Source: Streptomyces caatingaensis
Lineage (GTDB): Bacteria; Actinomycetota; Actinomycetes; Streptomycetales; Streptomycetaceae
Direction of reading: 5' to 3'
Assembly (NCBI RefSeq): GCF_001187435.1
Contig: NZ_LFXA01000004.1
Location: forward strand, 253,001 to 317,000
Length of the DNA stretch: 64,000 nt
The number at the start of each line of letters is the position of its first letter. Position 1 is the first letter of the stretch. Both the position numbers and the translations under genes were made by a program. The notes beneath the pieces are model-generated. The model saw nothing but the letters and a program-made list of their open reading frames with translations. It was not told the origin of the DNA and ran no database searches. This document shows, one piece after another, positions 39,142 through 47,556 of this stretch.

Positions 39142-39804
39142 TCAGGCGCCGTCGAGACCTCGCTCTATCGCGTAGCGGACGAGCTCCACGCGGTTGTGCA
39201 ACTGGAGCTTGCCCAAGGTGTTCTGCACATGGTTCTGCACCGTCCGGTGCGAAATAACCAGGCGTTCGGCGATCTGCTTGTAGGAGAGTCCCTTGGCGAC
39301 GAGCCGCAGGACCTCGGTCTCGCGGTCGGTGAGCCGGGGCGCGTCGGGGGTGTCGCGGGCGGGCCGCGCGGGCTCGGCGGCGAGGCGGCGGTACTCGCCG
39401 AGGACGAGCCCGGCGAGGCCGGGGGTGAAGACGGGGTCGCCGGCCGCGGTGCTGCGGACGGCGGCGACCAGCTCCTCCGTGCTGGCCGACTTGACCAGGT
39501 AGCCGGTCGCGCCGGACTTCACGGCCTCCAGGACGTCCGCGTGCTCGCCGCTGGCGGAGAGCACCAGGACGCGCAGGGCCGGGTCCGCCGCGACCAGCTC
39601 CCGGCAGACCTCGACGCCGGGCAGCCCCGGCAGGTTGAGGTCCAGGACCAGGACGTCCGGGGCGGCGGCGCGGGCCCGGCGCACGGCCTGCGGCCCGTCC
39701 CCGGCCGTGGCCACCACGTCGTAGCCGGCGGCGGCCAGGTCGCGGGCGACGGCGTCGCGCCACATGGGGTGGTCGTCGACCACCATCACCTTCACTTGGG
39801 TCAC
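39142..39804 (-). CDS. LuxR/NarL-type response regulator
   Basis: Two-component response regulator of 220 aa. The receiver domain (residues about 1-120) has VMVVDDHPMWRDAV with the acidic pair, phospho-acceptor Asp in PDVLVLDLNLPG, and YLVKSAS with the conserved Lys. The C-terminal LuxR-type HTH is LTDRETEVLRLVAKGLSYKQIAERLVISHRTVQNHVQNTLGKLQLHNR. GTG at 39804 overlaps the kinase stop (GTGA), so the two are a translationally coupled pair. Targets are unknown. Confidence 0.94.
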   Translation of the reverse strand: MTQVKVMVVDDHPMWRDAVARDLAAAGYDVVATAGDGPQAVRRARAAAPDVLVLDLNLPGLPGVEVCRELVAADPALRVLVLSASGEHADVLEAVKSGATGYLVKSASTEELVAAVRSTAAGDPVFTPGLAGLVLGEYRRLAAEPARPARDTPDAPRLTDRETEVLRLVAKGLSYKQIAERLVISHRTVQNHVQNTLGKLQLHNRVELVRYAIERGLDGA

Positions 39805-41009
39805 TTGCTCCCCCGTGGTACTCGGAGTTCGACTTCGGTGCCCTGACCGGGCACGGACACCAGCTCGGCGCTGCCGCCCAGGTCCCGCAGCCGGCCGCGG
39901 ATGGACAGGGCGACGCCCATCCGCCCCTCGCGCTCGGCGTCGGCGAGCCGGCCCTCGGGGATGCCGGGGCCGTCGTCCCGGACGGTGACGATCACCTCGT
40001 CCGGCTCGTCCTCCAGGAGGACCCACGCCTTGGCGTCCTCGCCCGCGTGCCGGGCCACGTTGTCCAGGGCGGCGCCGACGGCGGCGGTCAGCTCCGCGGC
40101 GGCCGAGGCCTCCAGCAGGACGGGCGTGCCGGGCGCGGCGAACGAGACGGTGGCCCCGGTGTACGGGGAGAGGAGCGCCCGCAGGTCGCAGGGGCCGCGC
40201 GGCGCGGGCGGCGCGGGGGCCGGGGCCGGGTCCGGGTCCGGCACGGCGCCGCCGGCCCCGCGGCGGGGCAGCAGGCCGCCGGCGATCAGGGTGCGCAGCG
40301 CGATCTCCTGCTCCCCGGCCATGCGGCCCAGTTCGGCGGCCTCGCCGCCGAGCGCGGTGCCCCGGCGCTGGACCATGGCCAGCACCTGGAGGACGCCGTC
40401 GTGGATGTCGCGCGCGAGCCGCTCCCGCTCGCGGGTGGCCGCCTCGATCCGCAGGGCGTGGGCGAGGGTGCGCTCGCTGACGCGGGCGACCTCGACGATG
40501 TAGCCGATGGCGATGCTGGAGACCCAGACGAGGACGACGTCGTGGAGGGTGTCCCGGGGCAGGCCGCCGCGCTCGACGGCGTTGGCGACGGCCACCGCGG
40601 TGGCGGCGGGGGCGGCCCACCGCCAGCCGCCCTTGATCGCGCAGCCGAGGACGGCGCCGGCGGTCCAGACGGACGGGAGGGTGGCCGCGCCGTCCTCGAT
40701 GCGGTAGGCGGAGTCCAGCACTCCGGTGAGGAGGATGCCGCCGACGGCGAGGGTGAGGTCGACGGCGAGGAAACCGCGCGTACAGCGTTCGGCGGAGGTG
40801 ACGCGGTTCCAGGTGAGCAGCGTCCACAGGGTGAGTACGCCCATGTAGAGCGCCGCACCGAGCGGATGGTCGTAGTCGCGATGGTTGGGGAGGAACTGGA
40901 CGAGGGCGTAGCAGAGCGTCACGAGCCGGTAGCCGGTCAGCGCGCGCCACAGCGGCAGCTCCACCGACATCCGTACCCGACGCGGGCGCCCGGTGCGCTC
41001 GGCCGTCAT
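39801..41009 (-). CDS. MacS-like (NarL-type) sensor histidine kinase
   Basis: Membrane sensor kinase of 402 aa. The N-terminal half has about five to six hydrophobic segments (LVTLCYALVQFLP, LYMGVLTLWTLL, FLAVDLTLAVGGILLTGVL, AVLGCAIKGG, VVLVWVSSIAIGYIV) resembling the DUF5931 sensor region. The DHp box is RERLARDIHDGVLQVLAMV, with the phospho-His. The HATPase domain has the N-box VGAALDNVARHA and G-box VRDDGPGIPEGRL. A Pro/Ala-rich insert (PDPDPAPAPAPPAPRG) separates them. It is encoded just before its response regulator, with GTGA overlap. The signal is unknown. Confidence 0.92.
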   Translation of the reverse strand: MTAERTGRPRRVRMSVELPLWRALTGYRLVTLCYALVQFLPNHRDYDHPLGAALYMGVLTLWTLLTWNRVTSAERCTRGFLAVDLTLAVGGILLTGVLDSAYRIEDGAATLPSVWTAGAVLGCAIKGGWRWAAPAATAVAVANAVERGGLPRDTLHDVVLVWVSSIAIGYIVEVARVSERTLAHALRIEAATRERERLARDIHDGVLQVLAMVQRRGTALGGEAAELGRMAGEQEIALRTLIAGGLLPRRGAGGAVPDPDPAPAPAPPAPRGPCDLRALLSPYTGATVSFAAPGTPVLLEASAAAELTAAVGAALDNVARHAGEDAKAWVLLEDEPDEVIVTVRDDGPGIPEGRLADAEREGRMGVALSIRGRLRDLGGSAELVSVPGQGTEVELRVPRGSK

Positions 41010-41051
41010 CCCCCCACCTCTCGCGCTCCGCGCTCCGGCGGAGCGCGCCTC

Positions 41052-41837
41052 CTACTCCCCGCCCCTGGTCCAGAAGTGCTTCTTCTGCGGTTCGAGCCCG
41101 GCGGCCTTGGCGGCCTTCTCGGCCTCCTTCTCCTCCTCGGCCTGCTTCCTGGCCGCCTCCGCGATCTGCCGCTTGGCGGCCGTGGCGTAGATGTCCACGT
41201 ACTCCTGGCCGGAGAGCTTCATGATCTCGTACATGACCTCGTCGGTCACCGAGCGGAGGATGAAGCGGTCTCCGTCCATGCCGTGGTAGCGGCTGAAGTC
41301 CAGCGGCTTGCCGATCCGGATGCCGGGCCGCATCAGCTTCGGCACCACCTTGCCCGGCGGCTGGATCTTCTCGGTGTCGATCATCGCCACGGGGATCACG
41401 GGGGCGCCGGTGGCCAGCGCCACCCGGGCCAGGCCGCCCGGCTTGCCGCGGTAGAGGCGGCCGTCCGGGGAGCGCGTGCCCTCCGGGTAGATGCCGAAGA
41501 GCTCACCGCGCTCCAGCACCTCGATACCGCTCTTGATCGCCGCCTCGCCCGCGCCGCGGGCGCCCGAGCGGTCCACCGGGAGCTGGCCCACGCCCTTGAA
41601 GAAGGCGGCCGTCAGCTTCCCCTTGACACCCGGAGAGGTGAAGTATTCCTGCTTCGCGATGAAGGTGATCTTGCGGTCGAGCACCGCGGGCAGGAAGAAG
41701 GAGTCCGAGAACGACAGGTGGTTGCTCGCCAGGATCGCGGGCCCCTCGGCGGGCACGTTCTCCAGGCCCTCCACCCACGGCCGGAAGGCAAGCTTCAGCG
41801 ACCCGCCGATGGACAGCTTCATAGCGCCGTAGAACAA
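41052..41837 (-). CDS. 1-acyl-sn-glycerol-3-phosphate acyltransferase (PlsC-like), TTG start
   Basis: Acyltransferase of phospholipid or glycolipid synthesis, 261 aa. PlsC motifs: SNHLSFSDSFF (H-x4-D), the substrate-binding FGIYPEGTRSPDG, and VIPVAMIDTEKIQPPG. The C-terminal 45 residues are a charged Lys/Glu/Ala helix (AEAARKQAEEEKEAEKAAKAAG). I set the start at TTG 41837 (LFYGAMKLS) because AGGAGG precedes it by 7 nt and homologues begin xFYGAMKLS; an ATG six codons later lacks an RBS at proper spacing. In mycobacteria the corresponding gene (Rv2182c, from memory) has the same neighbours. Confidence 0.9.
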   Translation of the reverse strand: MFYGAMKLSIGGSLKLAFRPWVEGLENVPAEGPAILASNHLSFSDSFFLPAVLDRKITFIAKQEYFTSPGVKGKLTAAFFKGVGQLPVDRSGARGAGEAAIKSGIEVLERGELFGIYPEGTRSPDGRLYRGKPGGLARVALATGAPVIPVAMIDTEKIQPPGKVVPKLMRPGIRIGKPLDFSRYHGMDGDRFILRSVTDEVMYEIMKLSGQEYVDIYATAAKRQIAEAARKQAEEEKEAEKAAKAAGLEPQKKHFWTRGGE

Positions 41838-41982
41838 CCGAGAACCTCCTGTGTGTGACGAGGAGACCTTAACCTGCCTACCCGCCGTGCGGCGCTCCGC
41901 GTAGGCTGAGGGACAGACCCTGTCCTTCCGCGCGGCCGCTGTCGTCGTGCCCGCGGTCTCGCTCCACGATCGGAGAGTCCCG

Positions 41983-42750
41983 GTGCCGCTCCTCCCCGGC
42001 GCCGAGCCGTTCCGCCACGAAGGCGGAGAGGTCGGCGTCCTCGTCTGCCACGGCTTCACCGGTTCCCCGCAGTCCGTGCGGCCCTGGGCCGACGACCTCG
42101 CCGCCCGCGGGTTCACCGTGTCGCTGCCCCTGCTGCCCGGCCACGGCACCCGCTGGCAGGACATGCAGATCACCGGCTGGCAGGACTGGTACGCCGAGGT
42201 GGACCGCGAGCTGTGGGGACTGCGCGAGCGCTGCGAGCAGGTCTTCGTCTGCGGTCTGTCCATGGGCGGGGCGCTGGCCCTGCGGCTCGCGGCCCGGCAC
42301 GGGGACGCGGTCTCGGGCGTCGCCGTGGTCAACCCGGCGAACAAGGTGCACGGTCAGGCGGCCAAGGCCCTGCCGCTGCTGCGGCACGTCATCCCCACGG
42401 CCGCCGGGATCGCCAGCGACATCGCCAAGCCCGGGGCGGAGGAGGTCGGTTACGACCGGGTGCCCCTGCACGCCGCGCACTCCTTCCGGAACTTCCTGCG
42501 GCTCGTCGACCGCGAACTGCCGCAGGTGACCCAGCCGTTGCTGCTGATGCACAGCCCCGAGGACCATGTCGTGCCGCCGGCCGACTCGGCCCGCATCCTG
42601 GCCCGCGTCTCCTCACGGGACGTCACCGAGCGGCTGCTGGAGCGCAGTTACCACGTGGCCACGCTCGACCACGACGCCCCTGCGATCTTCGAGGACACGT
42701 ACGCCTTCATCTCCCGGCTCACCGCGCGGCGGGCGGCCTCCCGTGGCTGA
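41983..42750 (+). CDS. Alpha/beta hydrolase (monoacylglycerol lipase/carboxylesterase type)
   Basis: Serine hydrolase of 255 aa close to Est30/monoacylglycerol lipase-like carboxylesterases: oxyanion region VLVCHGFTGSPQS, LPLLPGHGT, nucleophile Ser in CGLSMGGALAL, Asp in MHSPEDHVVPP and His in RSYHVATLDHD. GTG at 41983 is preceded by CGGAGAG at 8-12 nt; an ATG at 41947 would add 12 residues of doubtful quality. It diverges from the acyltransferase, consistent with a lipid-related role, and overlaps the next gene by 8 nt. Confidence 0.9.
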   Translation: MPLLPGAEPFRHEGGEVGVLVCHGFTGSPQSVRPWADDLAARGFTVSLPLLPGHGTRWQDMQITGWQDWYAEVDRELWGLRERCEQVFVCGLSMGGALALRLAARHGDAVSGVAVVNPANKVHGQAAKALPLLRHVIPTAAGIASDIAKPGAEEVGYDRVPLHAAHSFRNFLRLVDRELPQVTQPLLLMHSPEDHVVPPADSARILARVSSRDVTERLLERSYHVATLDHDAPAIFEDTYAFISRLTARRAASRG

Positions 42751-43321
42751 GCGCGACGCCGGCCACGACCGGGACCGGGATCCCCTCGACGAGGACGCCG
42801 CCTGGGCGGAGCTGGTCGCGGCGTACGGGGAGCAGCCCGATCCGGAGAAGGGGCGCTGGCCGGCGACGGGCGGCGAGGACGAGACCCCTTCCTCCCCGGA
42901 CTCCTCCGCTTCCTCCACCGTCTCGGAGGCGGAGGCTTCTCCGGAGGCGGAGGCGCCCAAGCCGCCGGAGCGGCCCGGCGGCTTCATCGTCTACGCGCCC
43001 GGGGTCGGGCCCCGCGACTGGTCGGCCGCGCCGCCGGATTCGGGCGCCGACGCGGACGACGACGATGACGAGGGCCACTTCGTCCCCCCGGAGCCGCCGC
43101 CGCTCCCGACCGGCGACGTCACCTCGCGCTTCGCCTGGCTTGCGGTGCTGGGCGGGCCCTTGCTGCTGCTGGTGATGGTCCTGCTCCAGCAGGAGCTGAC
43201 CTGGTGGGTCACGACGCTGGGCATCGGCGGGTTCCTCGGCGGCTTCGCGACGCTGGTGCTGCGGATGCGGGACGGGGACGACGAGGATGACGACGATCCG
43301 GGGCGGGGGGCGGTTGTGTGA
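42743..43321 (+). CDS. Acidic, Pro-rich membrane protein of unknown function
   Basis: Protein of 192 aa that I do not recognise beyond actinobacterial conservation. The first 120 residues are disordered and acidic (DPLDEDAAWAELVAAYG at the start, PERPGGFIVYAPGVGPRDW in the middle, then ADADDDDDEGHFVPPEPPPLP). Two transmembrane helices follow (WLAVLGGPLLLLVMVLL and WVTTLGIGGFLGGFATLVL), and the tail is again Asp-rich. The FIVYAPG..GPRDW and GHFVPPEPPPLP segments look conserved rather than random. It is co-translated with the hydrolase through an 8-nt overlap. Its stop codon is part of a dispersed repeat. Confidence 0.75.
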   Translation: MAERDAGHDRDRDPLDEDAAWAELVAAYGEQPDPEKGRWPATGGEDETPSSPDSSASSTVSEAEASPEAEAPKPPERPGGFIVYAPGVGPRDWSAAPPDSGADADDDDDEGHFVPPEPPPLPTGDVTSRFAWLAVLGGPLLLLVMVLLQQELTWWVTTLGIGGFLGGFATLVLRMRDGDDEDDDDPGRGAVV

Positions 43322-43374
43322 GGGGGTTTGCCCCGGACCCTCCCCCAGACGGGGCGGGTCCGGGCAAATCCCCT
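43319..43374. repeat. Dispersed 28-bp repeat with stop codon, plus imperfect hairpin
   Basis: TGAGGGGGTTTGCCCCGG.CCCTCCCCC at 43319-43346 recurs at 53114-53141 with one difference. Here it pairs imperfectly with 43355-43373 (GGGTCCGGGCAAATCCC) to form a long hairpin between two convergent genes, a probable bidirectional terminator. Confidence 0.8.
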
Positions 43375-44152
43375 ACCGGCCCCCGGCCGGCACCCGCACC
43401 ACCGCCAACACCGGCAAGTGATCCGTCGCCGCCCGCAGATCCGCCTCGGAGACGCCCGGCAGCCCCATCGGCACCCCGCACCCCAACACCTCGACACCCC
43501 CGGTCGCGAACACCGCGTCGATCCGCTGCAACGGATCACCGAGCCGCGTCGTGTGCTCCCGCCCCCACGGCCTGACGGCCCACCCGTCCTGCAGCGCCCC
43601 GGCCAGGAGGCCGAACGTCCGCCCGTCGGGGCGGTCGTTGAGGTCGCCGGCGACGACACCGTGCGGCGTGCCCAGCGCGGCGAGCGCGTCCAGCACGAGC
43701 CGCCCCTGCGCGTACCGCTCCTCCTCGCGGATGCTCAGATGGCAGCTGACGACCCCGAGCCGCGCCCCGGCGGCCCCGGCGGGCCCGAAGCGGAGGACCG
43801 CGGTCGCCAGTCCGCGCTGGTGCAGCCCGGGCGTACGGGGCAGCAACAGCGCCTCCGCCCGCTCCACATGAGGCCGCAGCGTCGAGAGGATCATGGGCCC
43901 GGACGCCGTCGCCCCGCCCGTCACGTACACCAGCCCGGCCGCCCGCGCGAGCCGCGCCACCGCCTTGCGCCAGCGGAAGAAGCGGGGGGCCTCCTGCACA
44001 CAGACGACGTCGGGGGCGCAGGCCCGGATGACCCGGGCCAGCGCCCCCACGTCGTCCCGCAGGGAACGGACGTTGTAGCTCAGCACCCGCACGACGGCGG
44101 AGCCGTCGGCCTCGGTGCCCGATGCCGGAAGATCAGGCAGCACGTCACCCAT
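43373..44152 (-). CDS. Endonuclease/exonuclease/phosphatase (EEP) family protein
   Basis: EEP-fold hydrolase of 259 aa. Motifs: VLSYNVRSLRDD (Asn ligand), VCVQEAPRFFRWRKA (catalytic Glu), VVSCHLSIREEERY, VVAGDLNDRPDG (Asp and Asn), RIDAVFATG, and ATDHLPVLAVV (catalytic His). The metal-dependent phosphodiesterase/phosphatase chemistry is clear; whether it acts on DNA, lipids or nucleotides is not. No signal peptide or membrane anchor is seen. It lies 19 bp downstream of glucokinase and is probably co-transcribed. Confidence 0.9.
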   Translation of the reverse strand: MGDVLPDLPASGTEADGSAVVRVLSYNVRSLRDDVGALARVIRACAPDVVCVQEAPRFFRWRKAVARLARAAGLVYVTGGATASGPMILSTLRPHVERAEALLLPRTPGLHQRGLATAVLRFGPAGAAGARLGVVSCHLSIREEERYAQGRLVLDALAALGTPHGVVAGDLNDRPDGRTFGLLAGALQDGWAVRPWGREHTTRLGDPLQRIDAVFATGGVEVLGCGVPMGLPGVSEADLRAATDHLPVLAVVRVPAGGR

Positions 44153-44171
44153 GCCACCATCATGATCCGGT

Positions 44172-45113
44172 TCAGCCCTGGCGCGCCAGATCGGCCGCGC
44201 CGACGAGCCCCGCCTTGCCGCCGAGCTGCGCGGCGAGCACCTGGGCGTGCGGCCGCCACTGCCCGCCGACCAGCCAGCGGCGGAAGGACTTGCGGATCGG
44301 GTCGAGGACGAGGTCGCCCTCGTCGGAGAGCCCGCCGCCGACGATGAACGCCGACGGGTCGAACAGCGAGGCCAGGTCGGCCAGTCCGGCGCCGACCCAG
44401 CGGGCCAGCTCGCGGAAGGAGTCGATCGCCACCGGGTCGCCCTGCCGGGCGGCCTCGCTGATGTGCTTGCCCTCGATGCCCTCGGGGGTGCCGTCGCCGA
44501 GGCCGAGGAGGATCTCGGCGTTGCCCGGCGTGGCCTGGGCGCGCTGCCTGGCGTAGCGGACGAGGGCGCGGCCGGAGGCGTACTGCTCCCAGCAGCCCTG
44601 GCTGCCGCAGCCGCACAGCAGGCCGTCCGGCACGACGCGGATGTGCCCGAACTCGGCGGCCACGCCGAAGCGGCCGCGGCGCAGCTTGTTGCCGATGATG
44701 ATGCCGCCGCCCAGGCCGGTGCCCAGGGTGATGCAGATGACGTCGTCGTGGCCCTGGCCGGCGCCGAAGCGGTACTCGCCCCAGGCGGCGGCGTTGGCGT
44801 CGTTCTCGACGACGACCGGCAGGCCGACGCGCTGCTCGACCTTGTCCTTGAGCGCCTCGTGCCGCCAGTTGATGTTCGGGGCGAAGAGGACCGTGGCCCG
44901 CTTGTCGTCCACGTAGCCGGCCGCGCCGATGCCGACGGCCTCGACGTCGTGCTCCGCGCTGACGGTCCGCACCGCGTCGGCGATGGCGTCGATGACCCCT
45001 TCGGGCGTGTCGGGAGTCGGCACCTTGCACGTCGCGAGGATCGACCCCTCTTCGTCGACCACGCCGGCCGCGATCTTCGTGCCGCCGATGTCGACGCCGA
45101 TGGTGAGTCCCAT
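44172..45113 (-). CDS. glkA: ROK-family glucokinase
   Basis: ATP-dependent glucokinase of 313 aa, the enzyme that in S. coelicolor also mediates glucose repression. N-terminal ATP-binding TIGVDIGGTKIAAGVVD, VENDANAAAWGEYRFG with the catalytic Asp, LGTGLGGGIIIGNKL, AAEFGHI and the ROK zinc motif CGCGSQGCWEQYASG. ATG at 45113 follows GAGGGATT. The frame is open for 150 nt more upstream but without conservation. Phosphofructokinase lies 6 kb away in the same orientation. Confidence 0.95.
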   Translation of the reverse strand: MGLTIGVDIGGTKIAAGVVDEEGSILATCKVPTPDTPEGVIDAIADAVRTVSAEHDVEAVGIGAAGYVDDKRATVLFAPNINWRHEALKDKVEQRVGLPVVVENDANAAAWGEYRFGAGQGHDDVICITLGTGLGGGIIIGNKLRRGRFGVAAEFGHIRVVPDGLLCGCGSQGCWEQYASGRALVRYARQRAQATPGNAEILLGLGDGTPEGIEGKHISEAARQGDPVAIDSFRELARWVGAGLADLASLFDPSAFIVGGGLSDEGDLVLDPIRKSFRRWLVGGQWRPHAQVLAAQLGGKAGLVGAADLARQG

Positions 45114-45201
45114 GAATCCCTCAGTTTTTCGCTCGATCCCCGCCGCGACAACCGTACCGGAGCCGGCCGGCGTTCCCGTCCGGGGCCGGAGCGGGAGGGC
45201 G

Positions 45202-45672
45202 TCAGTCGAGGTCGATCCGCTCGGGGCCGCCGGGGGCGTCACCGCCGTCACCGCCGGCGTCACCGCCGCCGTCGCCGCCGTCGTCCGCCGCGCGGCGGGT
45301 CCACCGCTGCTCCTGTCCGCGCACGGCCGCGCGGTAGGCCGCGAGGAGCTCGGAGCCCGCGGAGGCGAGGTGGTCGAAGACCTCGGGGTTGCGTTCGACG
45401 ACCGGCTCGACGACGGCCTTCGCGGCGTCCACGAGCTGCTGCACGGCGCCCTGCGCCGCGGCCGCGGCCGGCGGCAGCCGGAGGCCGGCCACCTTGTCGG
45501 CGACGGCGTCGATCAGCTTGCGCAGCTCGTCCCCGGCCGAGCCCGGGGCGCCCTGGCCGTACTGCTCGCGCCGGCGGGCGCGTTCCGCGGCGAGGTCCTC
45601 GGCGCAGGCCGCCTCCCAGGCGTCGGGGTCGGGCCGCCCGTGCGGTGCGGGGTGCTCGGTGGCATCGTTCAC
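45202..45672 (-). CDS. DUF5304-like Ala-rich protein
   Basis: Soluble protein of 156 aa, probably DUF5304. N-terminal PDPDAWEAACAEDLAAERARRREQYG, then an amphipathic helical middle (ELRKLIDAVADKVAGL; AAQGAVQQLVDAAKAVVEPVVERNPEVFDHLASAGSELLAAYRAAV) and a low-complexity Gly/Asp tail. No catalytic motif. It is encoded in the same direction as, and directly downstream of, the ArsA-like ATPase and SRPBCC genes, a grouping also found (from memory) in mycobacteria. Function unknown. Confidence 0.7.
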   Translation of the reverse strand: MNDATEHPAPHGRPDPDAWEAACAEDLAAERARRREQYGQGAPGSAGDELRKLIDAVADKVAGLRLPPAAAAAQGAVQQLVDAAKAVVEPVVERNPEVFDHLASAGSELLAAYRAAVRGQEQRWTRRAADDGGDGGGDAGGDGGDAPGGPERIDLD

Positions 45673-45729
45673 GGCGGACTCCAGTTACCGGGGCTTTCCT
45701 CCGACGTTACCCGAACGAGGCAACGCGGT

Positions 45730-46959
45730 TCAGGGCGTCCGGGGCCACAGCCGGGGATCGGGCACGAAGCGCACGCACAGCGCCCCGTCCCGGAGCCCGG
45801 CGCCGGCGACGGTGCAGCGGCGCAGGGCGGACGGCAGGGGCAGGACGCGGCCGAACGGGCCGACGGTGACGATGAGTTCGTCCCCCCGGCGCACCAGGCC
45901 GAGGCCGTCGCGCTCGGCGCCGGGCAGCGGCAGCCGCCAGACCAGCAGGTTGTCGTCGGCGAGGCGGTCCTCGACGGCGGCGGCGGGCCGCGGCGGGCCG
46001 TCGCCGGGCTTGCCGAGGCCGCCCGCCGTCGCCAACGCGGCGAGGTCGGCGGTGCCGCGCGGGGCGCGGCCGAGGTGCGGCAGCGCGAGGACGGGGACGC
46101 CGTCGGCGGCGTACTCCCCGCTCAGCTCCTCGTGGGCGGCGCGCTGCTCCGCCGCGAGGCCGGCGAGCCAGGGGTCGGCGGAGCCGGCGGGCAGCAGCCG
46201 GTTGGCTATGAGGGCGTCGACGCGGACGCCCTGGAGGGCGAGGCCCGCGCGCACCGGCCGCAGCGCGGCGGCGGCCGTCGGACCGGGCTCGGCGACCAGG
46301 CGGACGGTGGTGGAGCCCGCCTCGATCACGTCCTGGACGGCGGCCAGTTCGGCGTCCCAGCGCGCGGCCAGTTCGTAGAGCCGCTGGGCGGGCATGGGCA
46401 CGCCGGCGAGCTGGGCGAGGACCGGGCGCAGGGCGCGGGCGGCCTGCCGCTCGGGGGGCAGCAGCCGGCGCAGGTAGCGGCGCAGCTGCTCGGGCAGGGC
46501 GAGCAGCCGGACGGTGTCGTGGGCCGGGGGCATGTCGACGACGAGCAGGTCCCAGGCCGCGTCGGCGGAGTGCGCGGCGCGCAGGGCGGCGAGGAGCGCG
46601 AGGGGTTCGGCGCCGGGGAGTTCGGTGAGCTCCTCGGGGTCGAGGGGGGCGGCGCCCAGCAGGTCGAAGAGGGCGGCGCCGCGGTCCTGGAGGTCGCCGG
46701 CGAGGGCGGTGAAGTGCTCCCCGGCGGCGATCCGGGCGGCCCGCAGCCCGGGGGCGGCCTCGGCCGGAGTGCCCCACGGCCGGCGGGCGGCGGCGCCGGC
46801 GGCCGGCAGCCGGACGCCGAGCACGGCGTCGGGCAGCGGGCCGCGCTCGCCGGTCAGCAGCAGGACGCGGTGCCCGGCGCGGGCCGCCGCGAGGGCGGTG
46901 GCCGCCGCGGCGGTGGTGCGGCCCGCGCCGCCGGGACCGGTGACGAGGACCGTGCGCAA
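45730..46959 (-). CDS. ArsA/GET3-like ATPase with altered P-loop
   Basis: Deviant-Walker ATPase fold of the ArsA/Get3 family, 409 aa. The N-terminal loop reads VLVTGPGGAGRTTAAAA; ArsA/Get3 proteins have GKGGVGKTT, so both lysines (signature and Walker) are replaced, by Pro and Arg. The switch region VVDMPPAHDTVRLLALP matches the DTAPTGHTLRLL motif only partly. VDALIANRLLP and a C-terminal beta-rich domain (ELIVTVGPFGRVLPLP) follow, as in other actinobacterial members. Nucleotide hydrolysis is therefore uncertain. No metal-binding Cys cluster or tail-anchor groove is obvious. It is operonic with the SRPBCC protein. Confidence 0.85.
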   Translation of the reverse strand: MRTVLVTGPGGAGRTTAAAATALAAARAGHRVLLLTGERGPLPDAVLGVRLPAAGAAARRPWGTPAEAAPGLRAARIAAGEHFTALAGDLQDRGAALFDLLGAAPLDPEELTELPGAEPLALLAALRAAHSADAAWDLLVVDMPPAHDTVRLLALPEQLRRYLRRLLPPERQAARALRPVLAQLAGVPMPAQRLYELAARWDAELAAVQDVIEAGSTTVRLVAEPGPTAAAALRPVRAGLALQGVRVDALIANRLLPAGSADPWLAGLAAEQRAAHEELSGEYAADGVPVLALPHLGRAPRGTADLAALATAGGLGKPGDGPPRPAAAVEDRLADDNLLVWRLPLPGAERDGLGLVRRGDELIVTVGPFGRVLPLPSALRRCTVAGAGLRDGALCVRFVPDPRLWPRTP

Positions 46960-47002
46960 GGAGGGACCTTCCGGAGGTTCGGGGAGGGGGAGCCGGTGGG
47001 CG

Positions 47003-47452
47003 TCAGGAAGCGACGACGGACTCGACGCGCTGCTTGAGCCCGGCGAGGGCCCGGTCGATGATGACCTTTTCCGCCTTGCGCTTGATCATCCCCAGCATTG
47101 GGATCTTGACGTCGACGGTGAGCGAGTAGGTGGCCTCCGTCCGGCGGCCGCCCTCCAGCGGGGCGAGGCTGTAGGAGCCGTCGAGCTGGCGCAGCATCTG
47201 CGACTTGACGAGCGACCAGGAGACGGTCAGCTCGTCGGGCCACGTGTAGGCCAGCGTGTGGTCGTCCTTGATGGCGCCCGCGTCCAGCACCAGGCGGACC
47301 CTGGCCGCGCGGCCCCGCTCGTCCTTCTCCAGCACCTCGGCCTGCTTGACCTCCCCGGTCCACTCCGGGTAGCGGTCGAAGTCGGCGATCACCGCCATGA
47401 CCTCGGCGGGGGTCGCCTCGATCGTGATGCTCGAGCTGGTGTGTTCCGCCAT
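47003..47452 (-). CDS. SRPBCC (START-like/polyketide cyclase-type) protein
   Basis: Small helix-grip protein of 149 aa that probably binds a hydrophobic ligand. It shows SITIEATPAEVMAVIADFDRYPEWTGEVKQAEV, the usual SRPBCC opening, followed by alternating strands and a long C-terminal helix (KAEKVIIDRALAGLKQRVESV). It resembles mycobacterial Rv2185c, whose neighbour is also an ArsA-like ATPase. The pair may shuttle or sense a lipid; this is inference. It is upstream of the ArsA-like gene by 43 bp. Confidence 0.88.
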   Translation of the reverse strand: MAEHTSSSITIEATPAEVMAVIADFDRYPEWTGEVKQAEVLEKDERGRAARVRLVLDAGAIKDDHTLAYTWPDELTVSWSLVKSQMLRQLDGSYSLAPLEGGRRTEATYSLTVDVKIPMLGMIKRKAEKVIIDRALAGLKQRVESVVAS

Positions 47453-47556
47453 CGCTGTGGCTCCTCCGTGCCGGCCGCCGCCTGAGTCGTGCTCGCCTGT
47501 GTCGTGCTGTTCTGCCGTCGTGCTGTCTGCCGGTGAAGGCTACCTCTCGCGGCGCG

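Noticed and set aside
44141..45151. Leftward alternative frames opposite or within glucokinase continuing from the EEP gene
   Set aside because: They are in-phase upstream continuations of the EEP frame inside glkA; the EEP protein has a clear ATG at 44152.
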